From contig CALXKU010000022.1 of assembly GCA_944389025.1 (NCBI GenBank), positions 1 through 40,572 of the forward strand: 40,572 nucleotides of DNA, written 5' to 3'. Below, piece after piece: positions 1-7,379 of this stretch (positions within the stretch are counted from its first letter, which is position 1; each line of letters starts with the position of its first letter). A program made the translations under genes and the position numbers. This stretch comes from an uncultured Spirochaetaceae bacterium (GTDB lineage: Bacteria > Spirochaetota > Spirochaetia > Sphaerochaetales > Sphaerochaetaceae). The notes beneath the pieces are model-generated. The model did no database searches, had not been told where the DNA came from, and worked only from the letters and a program-made list of their open reading frames with translations.

Positions 1-2
1 CT

Positions 3-18
3 CCTATTATAAAATAGG
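3..18. repeat. Left-end palindrome of the tnpB element
   Basis: CCTATT-ATAA-AATAGG is a perfect 6-bp stem with a 4-nt loop, just upstream of tnpB. IS200/IS605 elements carry subterminal hairpins recognised by TnpA, and this is in the right place for the left one. The assignment is positional only. Confidence 0.4.
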
Positions 19-31
19 ATATGATTGATGT

Positions 32-1267
32 ATGAGAAGGTCAATCACTGTTTTCCCGAAGCTCACTGACAAGGAGGTCTCCGCAATAGTGGAGACGAGG
101 AAGCAGTATGCGAAGGCCTTCAACATGTCTGTGGACTGTCTTGTCACCAACAACAGCACGTCCAAGAGGTTCCTCCACAAGGTCCAGTATGAGAGGATCA
201 AGGAGGAGTGTCCGACTCTTCCCACAGGACTCATACAGTGTGCCCGTGATGTCGCAGTGGAAGCGGTGAAGGCCTGGAATGTGAAGAGGACGAAGCTGAA
301 GCGGAAGCATCCGAAGAAGGCCGAGAGGATGAGAAGGCCCTCGATGAAGGAGAAGTGCACGATGCGCTATGATGTGCGCACAGTCACGCTGCGCGGCTCT
401 CAGCTCACATTCAGCACCTGCGGCAGGAGGGTGAAGGCAATCATATCGATTCCTGGGTTCTTCACTGAGCGCTATCCTGATTCGGAAGGCTGGAAGCTTA
501 AGGGAGCGGACATAGGAATCGACAGGAAAGGAAGGGTTTTCGTCAATCTCATCTACGAGTGCCCTGATTACGATACAGTCGAGAACGATGGGAGGATAGT
601 GGGGCTGGACAGGGGTGTCTACAACATTGTTACAACCTCTGATGGAACCCACTATGGAGCAAAGGATGCAAGGCGGGTGAAGAGGAAATACAACCACGTG
701 CGTTCTGAGCTGCAGGAGAAAGGCACCCGCAGCGCCAGGAGAAGGCTCAAGGCCATCTCGGGCTGCGAGAAGAGGTTTGTCCATGACCAGAACCACTGCA
801 TTTCCAAGAAGCTTGCCAACACTGATGGGGATGTCTCCATATACGTCCTTGAAGACCTGTCATCCATGAACATGCTGAGGCTCAGGGGAAAGAGCAACAA
901 GACCATGAGGAAATGGCTTTCCGCCTGGTCGTACTCCGACCTTGAGTTCAAGCTCATCTACAAGTGTCGGCGCAACGGCATAAGGGTGGAATTCGTCGAT
1001 GCAAGATACACAAGCCAGAAGTGCTCTGTGTGCAAGACGATCGACAAGGCTTCGAGGAAAGGGAACAGGTATGTCTGCAGGCATTGCGGCAACAGCATGC
1101 ATGCAGATGTGAATGCCGCCATCAACATCCGCGACAACTACATCACCCGGATCGAGCAATCCGGGCAGGCTGCAGTCAATCAGCCGTATGGATGGAGTGC
1201 CACAGGTGAACCGGCAACGGAGCCTGTGGGCAAAACGCTCACGTCCAAGCCTTCAGGCTTGTCCTGA
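32..1267 (+). CDS. tnpB: TnpB, RNA-guided DNA endonuclease of IS200/IS605 element
   Basis: TnpB is the RuvC-type nuclease ancestral to Cas12. It uses an RNA from the element's right end (reRNA/omegaRNA) to cut DNA next to a short motif. At 411 aa the length is normal. The RuvC residues are all visible: Asp193 in GLDRGVYN, Glu274 in VLEDLS and Asp359 in HADVNAA. A four-cysteine zinc ribbon lies between motifs II and III (Cys331, Cys334, Cys349, Cys352). The N-terminal half is basic and holds the helix-rich wedge region. The protein therefore looks active. The reading frame ends inside the right-end hairpin, as expected because the guide RNA overlaps the 3' end of tnpB. No strong ribosome binding site precedes the ATG at 32. 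Confidence 0.93.
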   Translation: MRRSITVFPKLTDKEVSAIVETRKQYAKAFNMSVDCLVTNNSTSKRFLHKVQYERIKEECPTLPTGLIQCARDVAVEAVKAWNVKRTKLKRKHPKKAERMRRPSMKEKCTMRYDVRTVTLRGSQLTFSTCGRRVKAIISIPGFFTERYPDSEGWKLKGADIGIDRKGRVFVNLIYECPDYDTVENDGRIVGLDRGVYNIVTTSDGTHYGAKDARRVKRKYNHVRSELQEKGTRSARRRLKAISGCEKRFVHDQNHCISKKLANTDGDVSIYVLEDLSSMNMLRLRGKSNKTMRKWLSAWSYSDLEFKLIYKCRRNGIRVEFVDARYTSQKCSVCKTIDKASRKGNRYVCRHCGNSMHADVNAAINIRDNYITRIEQSGQAAVNQPYGWSATGEPATEPVGKTLTSKPSGLS

Positions 1268-1270
1268 AGG
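1250..1270 (+). repeat. Right-end hairpin of tnpB element, probable 3' part of reRNA
   Basis: CCTTCAGG-CTTGT-CCTGAAGG is a perfect 8-bp stem containing the tnpB stop codon. In TnpB systems the RNA scaffold comes from this end, and the guide is the flanking sequence just outside it, here starting near 1271 inside the disrupted dehydrogenase. Confidence 0.6.
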
Positions 1271-1597
1271 TCGTTGACTTTCCTCAGCAAGTGAGATGAT
1301 GTTTTTCACCCCGTCAATGTTGACGGCTCTAAGATTCTTCTCTCCCTTTTCTCTGATGCTTATTATTCCTGCGGCATGTATGAGAAAAAGCTCTTCATCG
1401 TCCTTATGAGAGAAGAATGCTCTCAGGCTTTCTTTGTCCCGCACATCTCCCTCATAGTACAGTGCTCCAGAGTGACGTATTCCTTTTTCTCCGGCGAGGG
1501 TGAGCGCACGTACGCACTCTCCTCTTTCCAGCAGTTTCGCGACCAGAGTGTTTCCAAGATGGCCTGTTGTACCTGTTACAAGATATATTTTCTTCAT
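1271..1597 (-). pseudogene. NAD(P)-dependent short-chain dehydrogenase/epimerase, truncated by the tnpB insertion
   Basis: The start is the ATG at 1597, with GGAGG eight bases upstream. The protein begins MKKIYLVTGTTGHLGN, the Rossmann motif TGxxGxxG of extended short-chain dehydrogenases. It continues through GDVRDKESL and HAAGIISI to VNIDGVKNIISLAEES and then runs into IS sequence, ending after about eight foreign residues at 1253. About 107 native residues remain of a family usually near 300-330 aa, so the substrate domain and the catalytic Tyr-x3-Lys are missing. It is divergent from the TetR gene, which probably regulated it. Confidence 0.85.
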
Positions 1598-1625
1598 GGT
1601 ATTGACCTCCTTGATTACAATTCCA

Positions 1626-1734
1626 ATAATAGATACACGGTGTCGGTAAAACAACAGACAGTTTTTCTTAAAACGATGTGTTCTCAACACCTCCCTTTGT
1701 TGGTGTTGGTTTTACGACAGAAGAATTGTGTATT
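1626..1734. promoter_or_regulatory. Divergent promoters with a shared operator, dehydrogenase/TetR
   Basis: Leftward promoter: TTGTTT (1654-1649), 17-nt spacer, TATTAT (1631-1626). Rightward promoter: TTGGTT (1706-1711), 17-nt spacer, TGTATT (1729-1734). Each -35 is the start of the same motif, TTGTTTTACCGACA leftward and TTGGTTTTACGACA rightward. One regulator could therefore occlude both promoters. A palindrome GTGTT-CTC-AACAC (1678-1690) lies midway. The natural ligand of these sites is the adjacent TetR protein (inference). Confidence 0.55.
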
Positions 1735-1751
1735 TTTGTTGGAGGAGAGAG

Positions 1752-2279
1752 ATGGCGGTCAATAGAAGGGTGGTTCTGACAAACCGGATGATAAAGGATG
1801 CTCTGATATCCTTAATGGATGAGAAGGATTTCTCAAAAATCACGATAAGTGATATATGCAACAGGGCCGATGTCAACCGCTCTACATTCTATTCCCATTA
1901 CACAGACACTAAGCAGGTTCTGAATGAGATCGAGGATGACATACTTTCCCGTCTTCCCGTCGTTGAGGACAACAGCAGTGACCTCCGCCTTGCGATAGGT
2001 AACATCCTCTCATTCGTGAAAGACAACTCCGATCTGATATCGATAATGATGATAAAACGCAAGGATACGGGCTTTGTTGAGAAGCTCATAGGCTCTGTGT
2101 TTGAGCATTACGAGCACCTCTCATACGCTGATGATGAGACGAGGACCCGGCTTAATTACATTTTCTGTGTAAACGGGATAATCGGTATCATAAAGGAGTG
2201 GATTTCCTCCGATTTCTCCATATCTTTAGAGGCTTTTACCGATATCGTTCTCTCTCTTGCAGTCAAAGTTACAACTTGA
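1752..2279 (+). CDS. TetR-family transcriptional regulator
   Basis: This is a 175-aa DNA-binding repressor. The start at ATG 1752 is preferred because GGAGGAG (1741-1747) precedes it. The N-terminal 60 residues form the TetR helix-turn-helix: KITISDICNRADVNRSTFYSHYTDTKQVLNEI is typical, with the RSTFYSHY recognition helix. The C-terminal two thirds are helical and of the TetR_C type seen in regulators annotated beside short-chain dehydrogenases. The gene faces the truncated dehydrogenase, and the intergenic region carries paired motifs over both -35 boxes, so autoregulation plus control of the dehydrogenase is likely. The inducer is unknown. Confidence 0.88.
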   Translation: MAVNRRVVLTNRMIKDALISLMDEKDFSKITISDICNRADVNRSTFYSHYTDTKQVLNEIEDDILSRLPVVEDNSSDLRLAIGNILSFVKDNSDLISIMMIKRKDTGFVEKLIGSVFEHYEHLSYADDETRTRLNYIFCVNGIIGIIKEWISSDFSISLEAFTDIVLSLAVKVTT

Positions 2280-2339
2280 TGGAAAATCAGAAGTTAGCAT
2301 TGAGAAAGGGTGAAATGTTTTCTTTTTCTGAAAACTGAG

Positions 2340-2371
2340 TGAAACAAGGTTTCATTTATGATTTTTTCTCA
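2340..2371 (+). terminator. Weak terminator-like palindrome after TetR gene
   Basis: TGAAAC-AAG-GTTTCA (2340-2354) is a perfect 6-bp stem followed by a T-rich stretch (ATTTATGATTTTTTC). It is AT-rich and weak, so it may instead be an operator for nifJ. Confidence 0.3.
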
Positions 2372-2434
2372 AGCTTTCTCTCTCTTTACGGTTGTAAAGT
2401 CATTAAACTTGATTTATTCTTAAAGATGACATCG

Positions 2435-2452
2435 TCACGGCCTTTGCCGTGA
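2435..2452 (+). promoter_or_regulatory. Palindrome in the nifJ leader
   Basis: TCACGGC-CTTT-GCCGTGA is a perfect 7-bp inverted repeat ending 31 nt before the nifJ ATG. It could be an operator or an RNA hairpin in the leader. A short T-rich run follows (ATATATTTTTATT), so attenuation is also possible. The regulator was not recognised. Confidence 0.45.
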
Positions 2453-2483
2453 GCAATATATTTTTATTGGAGCGTAACTGAAA

Positions 2484-5400
2484 ATGGCAGACAAGAAAAT
2501 GGTTACAATCGACGGCAATACCGCGGCTGCGCATATAGCATACGCATTCAGCGAAGTTGCTGCAATTTACCCAATCACACCATCCTCACCAATGGGTGAG
2601 TATGCAGAGCAGTGGTCCTCCACAGGAAGGGAGAACCTTTGGGGCAAGAAGGTTGACATCATGGAGATGCAGTCTGAGGCTGGTGCCGCAGGTGCTGTAC
2701 ATGGTGCTCTAGCAGCTGGTGCTCTTACAACGACATTCACAGCTAGCCAGGGACTCCTTCTCATGATTCCAAACATGTATAAGATTGCAGGAGAGATGAT
2801 TCCTACAGTGTTCCATGTTTCCGCAAGAAGCCTTGCAGCTCAGTCTCTCTCAATCTTCGGAGACCATTCAGATGTAATGGCTTGTAGGAATACAGGTTTC
2901 GCGATGACATGTGCATCCTCAATCCAGGAAACGATGGATATCGCACTTGTTGCTCACCTCTCAACACTTGAGGCTGAGGTTCCTTTCCTTAACTTCTTTG
3001 ACGGTTTCAGAACAAGCCATGAGATTCAGAAGGTTGAGGAAATCAGCTATGACGATATCAGGACTCTCGTTGATGAGAAGTATATCGAGCGCTTCAGAGC
3101 AAGAGCACAGCGCCCTGAGCACCCGATGACAAAGGTCGCATCCCAGAACGAGGACGTATACTTCCAGGGTAGGGAGACTGTTAACAAGTACATGGACGCA
3201 GTTCCTGAGATCGTACAGAAGTACATGGACAAGGTAGCTGCTCTTACTGGAAGGCAGTATCACCTCTTCGACTATGTCGGAGCTCCAGATGCAACAGATA
3301 TCGTTATCGTAATGGGTAGTGCTGCCGATACGTTTGAATGGGTTGTTGATTATCTCAACGCAAACGGAAAGAAGACAGGACTTATCAAGGTAAGGCTTTA
3401 CAGGCCGTTCTCCGCAAAGGACTTCGTTGCTTGCATCCCTGCAACAGCAAAGAGAATCGCTGTTATGGACAGGACGAAGGAGCCAGGTGCTGTAGGCGAG
3501 CCTCTCTATGAGGATGTAGTATCAGCCCTTTCTCTCCAGGGAAGAACCGGACTTAAGGTAATTGGTGGACGCTATGGACTTTCCTCCAAGGATTTCACTC
3601 CTACCCATGCGAAGTCCGTATTCGATTTCCTTGAAAGAGATGATGCATGGCATGGTTTCACAGTTGGTATCAACGATGATGTCACACACCTTTCAATCCC
3701 TGTATGCGATAAGATCGACGTAACTCCGAAGGGAGTTGTATCCTGCATGTTCTGGGGTCTTGGTTCTGATGGTACCGTAGGTGCTAACAAGAACTCCATC
3801 AAGATCATCGGTGACAACACCGACATGAACGCACAGGCATATTTCGCATATGACTCAAAGAAGTCCGGTGGTATCACAATCTCCCACCTCAGATTCGGAA
3901 AAGAGAATCTCGACATGCCATGGCTCGTTGACCATGCAGACTTCGTAGCATGCCACAATCCGGCTTATATCGGACGCTATGACATGCTTTCAGCTCTCAA
4001 GGAAGGTGGTGTATTCCTCCTTAACAGCCAGATTCCTTCAGACGAGGTATTCGAGCACCTCACAAGGGATATGCAGGAGCAGATTATCAACAAGCACATC
4101 CACTTCTACAATATCGATGCTCTCGATATCGCAAGAAGCGTAGGTCTTGGATCAAGAATCAACACTGTTATGCAGGCTGCATTCTTCAAGATTGCGAATG
4201 TTCTTCCTGAGGCAGAGGCAATTGACCTTATCAAGAAGTACATCAAGAAGACCTTCCTTAAGAAGGGTGAGGATGTTGTTAACAAGAACTGGGCAGCTGT
4301 AGACGCAGCTTCAGCAGCACTTGTCGAGGTTAAGGTTCCTGAGAAGATTACAAAGAGCTATGAGCCGAAGAAGCTCATCCCAGATAACGCCGATGCATTC
4401 GCAAAGAACGTTATCGAGCGCTCAATGCACCTCGAAGGAAATGACATCCCTGTATCTCAGATGTCCTACGATGGTAAGCTTCCAACTGGAACAGCAAAGC
4501 TTGAGAAGAGAGGAGTAGCCGCTTACGTACCACATTGGGACAGCTCAAAGTGTATCCAGTGTAACCAGTGCGTACAGTCATGTCCTCATGCTGCAATCAG
4601 GGCAAAGCAGATTCTTCCTGCAGACCTTGAGAAGGCACCAGCTACATTCCATACAATCAAGAGCAATACGAAGAACGACAGAGAGCTCCAGTTCAAGATT
4701 CAGGTTTATCCTGAGGACTGCCAGGGATGTGGAGTATGTATCGAAGCTTGTCCTGCAAAGGAGAAGGCCCTCTCCTTCAGCCCACTCACAGTGGAAAGAG
4801 AAGCTGGCGAGACTGCGAATGCGGAGTTCTTCGAAGCACTCACATATGATAACCTTGACGGACTCAATATGAGCACGGTTAAGGGACTTCAGTTCAAGCA
4901 GCCACTCTTCGAGTTCAGCGGTGCTTGCGCAGGATGCGGTGAGACTCCATATGTAAAGATGCTCTCACAGATCTGTGGAGAGAGAGCGGTAATCGCTAAC
5001 GCTACAGGTTGTTCCTCAATCTACTCTGGAACGTTCCCAACCATTCCTTACACGAAGAGAGCGGATGGAAGAGGACCGGCATGGGGTAACTCACTCTTCG
5101 AGGATAACGCTGAGTATGGTCTCGGTATGCGCCTTGCTATCGACAGCAACAGGAATCTGCTTAAGCTCAAGATTGACGAGCTCTTCGCTGCAGGATGTTC
5201 AGCAGAGCTTAAGAGCGCAATCGAGAAGTGCCTCTCCCTCTGGGATGATGATACTGAGGCTTCAATCACAGCTCAGAAGGAAGTACAGAAGGTTCTCGCA
5301 GAAGAGAAGGAGACAGAGGCTAACAAGGCAGCTCTTTCCAAGATCAAGGAACTTCAGGACTTCTTCTCAGACAAGGCTGTTCTCATCATCGGTGGAGACG

Positions 5401-6023
5401 GATGGGCTTACGATATCGGATACGGTGGTGTTGACCATGTTGTCGCTTCTGGCAAGAACGTCACAATCCTCGTTCTCGATACCGAGGTTTACTCCAACAC
5501 GGGTGGACAGGCTTCCAAGTCAACACCTATCGCAGCTGTTGCTAAGTTCGCAAACGCTGGTAAGCAGGTCGGAAAGAAGAACATGGGCTTCATGTGCATG
5601 AGCTACGGCCACGTATATGTAGCATCCTGTGCTCTCGGATACAACAGGCAGCAGGCTCAGAAGTGCCTCCAGGAAGCTGTAGCTTACAAGGGACCTTCAA
5701 TCGTATTCTGCTATGCTCCATGTATCAACCATGGTATCAACATGAGATACTCTCAGGTAGAGGCTAAGAAGGCTGTCGAGGCTGGATACTGGCCACTTTA
5801 CCGCTTCAATCCTGCTGCAGAGGCTGGAAAGAAGTTCACTTGGGAAACCAAGCCGGCAACAGGCGATTATGAGGAATTCATCAAGGGAGAAGTCAGGTAC
5901 TCATCCCTTTACAAGACCAACCCAGAGCATGCTGACGAGCTCTTCGCAAAAGCTGCTGAGGATGCTAAGGAACGTCTTGAGTTCTATCAGAGATGTGGAG
6001 AGGTTCTTGGAGAGATTCTCTAA
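2484..6023 (+). CDS. nifJ: Pyruvate:ferredoxin (flavodoxin) oxidoreductase
   Basis: This cytosolic enzyme oxidatively decarboxylates pyruvate to acetyl-CoA and passes electrons to ferredoxin or flavodoxin. It is the central step of fermentative pyruvate metabolism in anaerobes. The single 1179-aa chain has the full fused domain order. The N-terminal TPP-binding pyrimidine domain starts with AAHIAYAFSEVAAIYPITPSSPM. Two ferredoxin-type 4Fe-4S motifs follow (CIQCNQCVQSCP near 690, CQGCGVCIEACP near 746). The C-terminal domain holds CAGCGETPY near 814, GDGWAYDIGYGG near 972 and the last cluster cysteine in CYAPCINHG. GGAG (2469-2472) precedes the ATG. Codon usage is markedly biased, consistent with high expression. 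It is a monocistronic unit closed by a strong terminator. Confidence 0.97.
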   Translation: MADKKMVTIDGNTAAAHIAYAFSEVAAIYPITPSSPMGEYAEQWSSTGRENLWGKKVDIMEMQSEAGAAGAVHGALAAGALTTTFTASQGLLLMIPNMYKIAGEMIPTVFHVSARSLAAQSLSIFGDHSDVMACRNTGFAMTCASSIQETMDIALVAHLSTLEAEVPFLNFFDGFRTSHEIQKVEEISYDDIRTLVDEKYIERFRARAQRPEHPMTKVASQNEDVYFQGRETVNKYMDAVPEIVQKYMDKVAALTGRQYHLFDYVGAPDATDIVIVMGSAADTFEWVVDYLNANGKKTGLIKVRLYRPFSAKDFVACIPATAKRIAVMDRTKEPGAVGEPLYEDVVSALSLQGRTGLKVIGGRYGLSSKDFTPTHAKSVFDFLERDDAWHGFTVGINDDVTHLSIPVCDKIDVTPKGVVSCMFWGLGSDGTVGANKNSIKIIGDNTDMNAQAYFAYDSKKSGGITISHLRFGKENLDMPWLVDHADFVACHNPAYIGRYDMLSALKEGGVFLLNSQIPSDEVFEHLTRDMQEQIINKHIHFYNIDALDIARSVGLGSRINTVMQAAFFKIANVLPEAEAIDLIKKYIKKTFLKKGEDVVNKNWAAVDAASAALVEVKVPEKITKSYEPKKLIPDNADAFAKNVIERSMHLEGNDIPVSQMSYDGKLPTGTAKLEKRGVAAYVPHWDSSKCIQCNQCVQSCPHAAIRAKQILPADLEKAPATFHTIKSNTKNDRELQFKIQVYPEDCQGCGVCIEACPAKEKALSFSPLTVEREAGETANAEFFEALTYDNLDGLNMSTVKGLQFKQPLFEFSGACAGCGETPYVKMLSQICGERAVIANATGCSSIYSGTFPTIPYTKRADGRGPAWGNSLFEDNAEYGLGMRLAIDSNRNLLKLKIDELFAAGCSAELKSAIEKCLSLWDDDTEASITAQKEVQKVLAEEKETEANKAALSKIKELQDFFSDKAVLIIGGDGWAYDIGYGGVDHVVASGKNVTILVLDTEVYSNTGGQASKSTPIAAVAKFANAGKQVGKKNMGFMCMSYGHVYVASCALGYNRQQAQKCLQEAVAYKGPSIVFCYAPCINHGINMRYSQVEAKKAVEAGYWPLYRFNPAAEAGKKFTWETKPATGDYEEFIKGEVRYSSLYKTNPEHADELFAKAAEDAKERLEFYQRCGEVLGEIL

Positions 6024-6045
6024 GCGATATCTGCACAAATCAGAG

Positions 6046-6075
6046 ACGGAGGGTTTAAACGCCCTCCGTTTTTTT
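6046..6075 (+). terminator. Rho-independent terminator of nifJ
   Basis: ACGGAGGG (6046-6053) pairs with CCCTCCGT (6062-6069) across an 8-nt loop and is followed by seven Ts. Confidence 0.92.
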
Positions 6076-6078
6076 ACA

Positions 6079-6138
6079 TGAAAATGTGAAAAACTTGACA
6101 CATTTCAAAACTTTTCGTGGCTTATTCTTTGCTATGAA
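6079..6138 (+). promoter_or_regulatory. Promoter and operator region of the PfkB sugar kinase
   Basis: An inverted repeat TGAAAATGTG (6079-6088) / CACATTTCA (6099-6107) is a candidate operator. Downstream, TGCTATGAA (6130-6138) is an extended -10 of the TGCTATNNT kind that recurs at other promoters in this window. A TTGACA at 6095-6100 lies too far upstream to pair with it. Confidence 0.45.
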
Positions 6139-6175
6139 TGTACACTTAATAAAAGAGCTTTAAAAAGGAGATGAT

Positions 6176-7132
6176 ATGATAGACGTTCTAGCAGTAGGGG
6201 AAATCCTGATAGACTTTACGGAAAACGGGTTAAGCGGTCAGAATAATAAGGTTTTTGAAGCCAATCCGGGAGGGGCTCCTGCGAATGTTCTTGCCGCCTT
6301 GAATAAGCATGGAAAGAGAGGGGCTCTGGTTGCAAAGGTTGGAAATGACGGCTTTGGCCGTATTCTTCTCTCTGCTCTAAAAGAGGCTGGAGTCGATTCA
6401 ACATATGTCGCGGTGGATGATAACGCACTTACTACACTTGCTTTCGTGCAGACGTTTGAAGGGGGAGAGAGGGAATTCTCTTTCTACAGGGACAGGACTG
6501 CGGATGTCATGCTTACTAGGGATGATATCCCGCTTGATGCTGTCCATGATAGCAGAATCATTCATTTCGGCTCTGTTTCCCTCAGCTCCGATCCTGCACG
6601 GGATGCTGTGCATTACATGATTGATGAAGCTCAGAGGATGGGTAAATTCATCTCTTTTGATCCAAACTACAGGCCATTTCTTTGGTCTGATGCCGAGGAG
6701 GCGAAAAAAGAGGTGCTCTGGGGTATTTCAAAGGCGAATCTCCTGAAGATCGCAGATAACGAGATTGAGTGGCTTCTTGGCACGACGGACTATGAGGCTG
6801 GGGCAAGGAAACTGCTTGATAATAACCCGGCCCTATTAGGTATCGCGGTGACATTGGGCCCTGATGGCAGTTTCCTCTTAAGCAGGGAAGAGAAGGTTTT
6901 TGCTCATACTTTCAATGAGATAAAGCCTGTTGAGAAGACCGGGGCAGGGGATACGTTCTTTGGAACATTCCTTCTGTCTGTCCTTGATAACAACCTAGCT
7001 CTGCCTGAAGGAAAAGAAGCAGAGTTCGCTCTACGCCGTGCGAATGCCGCTGCAACGCTCATAACAACGAAGAAGGGTGCTCTTAAGGTCATGCCGGAGA
7101 AAGAAGAGGTTGACGCACTTTTGAAGGCATGA
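6176..7132 (+). CDS. PfkB-family carbohydrate kinase, probable fructokinase
   Basis: This 318-aa ATP-dependent sugar kinase of the ribokinase fold probably phosphorylates fructose to fructose-6-phosphate. The N-terminus VLAVGEILIDFTENG and the substrate/lid segment NPGGAPANVLAAL with GKVGNDGFG-type spacing are characteristic. DPNYRPFLW near 161 is typical of the fructokinase subgroup. The C-terminal signature GAGDTFFGTFL near 256-266 carries the catalytic Asp and the anion hole. AAGGAG at 6165-6170 sets the start. It is an isolated gene between terminators, with no transporter beside it to name the sugar. The product could feed the phosphofructokinase encoded at 26149. Confidence 0.87.
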   Translation: MIDVLAVGEILIDFTENGLSGQNNKVFEANPGGAPANVLAALNKHGKRGALVAKVGNDGFGRILLSALKEAGVDSTYVAVDDNALTTLAFVQTFEGGEREFSFYRDRTADVMLTRDDIPLDAVHDSRIIHFGSVSLSSDPARDAVHYMIDEAQRMGKFISFDPNYRPFLWSDAEEAKKEVLWGISKANLLKIADNEIEWLLGTTDYEAGARKLLDNNPALLGIAVTLGPDGSFLLSREEKVFAHTFNEIKPVEKTGAGDTFFGTFLLSVLDNNLALPEGKEAEFALRRANAAATLITTKKGALKVMPEKEEVDALLKA

Positions 7133-7379
7133 AAAAAACCCCGTTAAAATTTAAAGGTATTTTCAACTTCAATCCTGCTGAAAATGCCTCTAAGAAGAGC
7201 TACCGGAATTAAATAGTTTACAAATAATTTTTGGTAGCTCAGCAAAGGGGGTGTAACCAAATAGGAGGCTACAGACTTAGGATAACAGTAAAATCAATAT
7301 TTTACAAATGAATTTTATAAAATTTTTTACTGCAATTATTTAACAGAGCGGTTTTTCGGATAATTTAGAGACCATATAT
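7133..7379. other. Intergenic region with three inverted repeats
   Basis: No gene was seen. GGTATTTTC (7156-7164) pairs with GAAAATGCC (7180-7188). GAGCTACC (7197-7204) pairs exactly with GGTAGCTC (7233-7240). CAGTAAAA (7286-7293) pairs with TTTTACTG (7325-7332). They may act as terminators for the convergent neighbours, but none has a clear T-tract. The 8-bp GAGCTACC pair with a 28-nt AT-rich loop is the least likely to be chance. Confidence 0.4.

Larger units (their letters stand above)
1..1270 (+). mobile_element. IS200/IS605-family insertion carrying only tnpB (left end cut by window)
   Basis: The element consists of a left palindrome (3-18), one tnpB gene and a right-end hairpin (1250-1270). 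No tnpA transposase lies in the window, so it is either an IS1341-type tnpB-only element or its tnpA lies elsewhere. The right end abuts the interior of a dehydrogenase gene read on the other strand, so it is a real insertion. The exact right boundary is uncertain within about 1266-1278. The left boundary may lie outside the window. Confidence 0.75.

Noticed and set aside
41-796. 251-aa open frame on the minus strand
   Set aside because: It lies wholly antisense to tnpB, whose motifs are unambiguous. The antisense protein has no recognisable domain and is a shadow of tnpB codon bias.
5065-5601. 178-aa open frame inside nifJ
   Set aside because: It is Ser/Arg-rich shadow translation in another frame of a highly biased gene, with no ribosome binding site.
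6095-6100. TTGACA as the -35 of the sugar kinase promoter
   Set aside because: No acceptable -10 lies 16-19 nt downstream. The extended -10 at 6130 is too far away. It is more likely part of the inverted-repeat operator.
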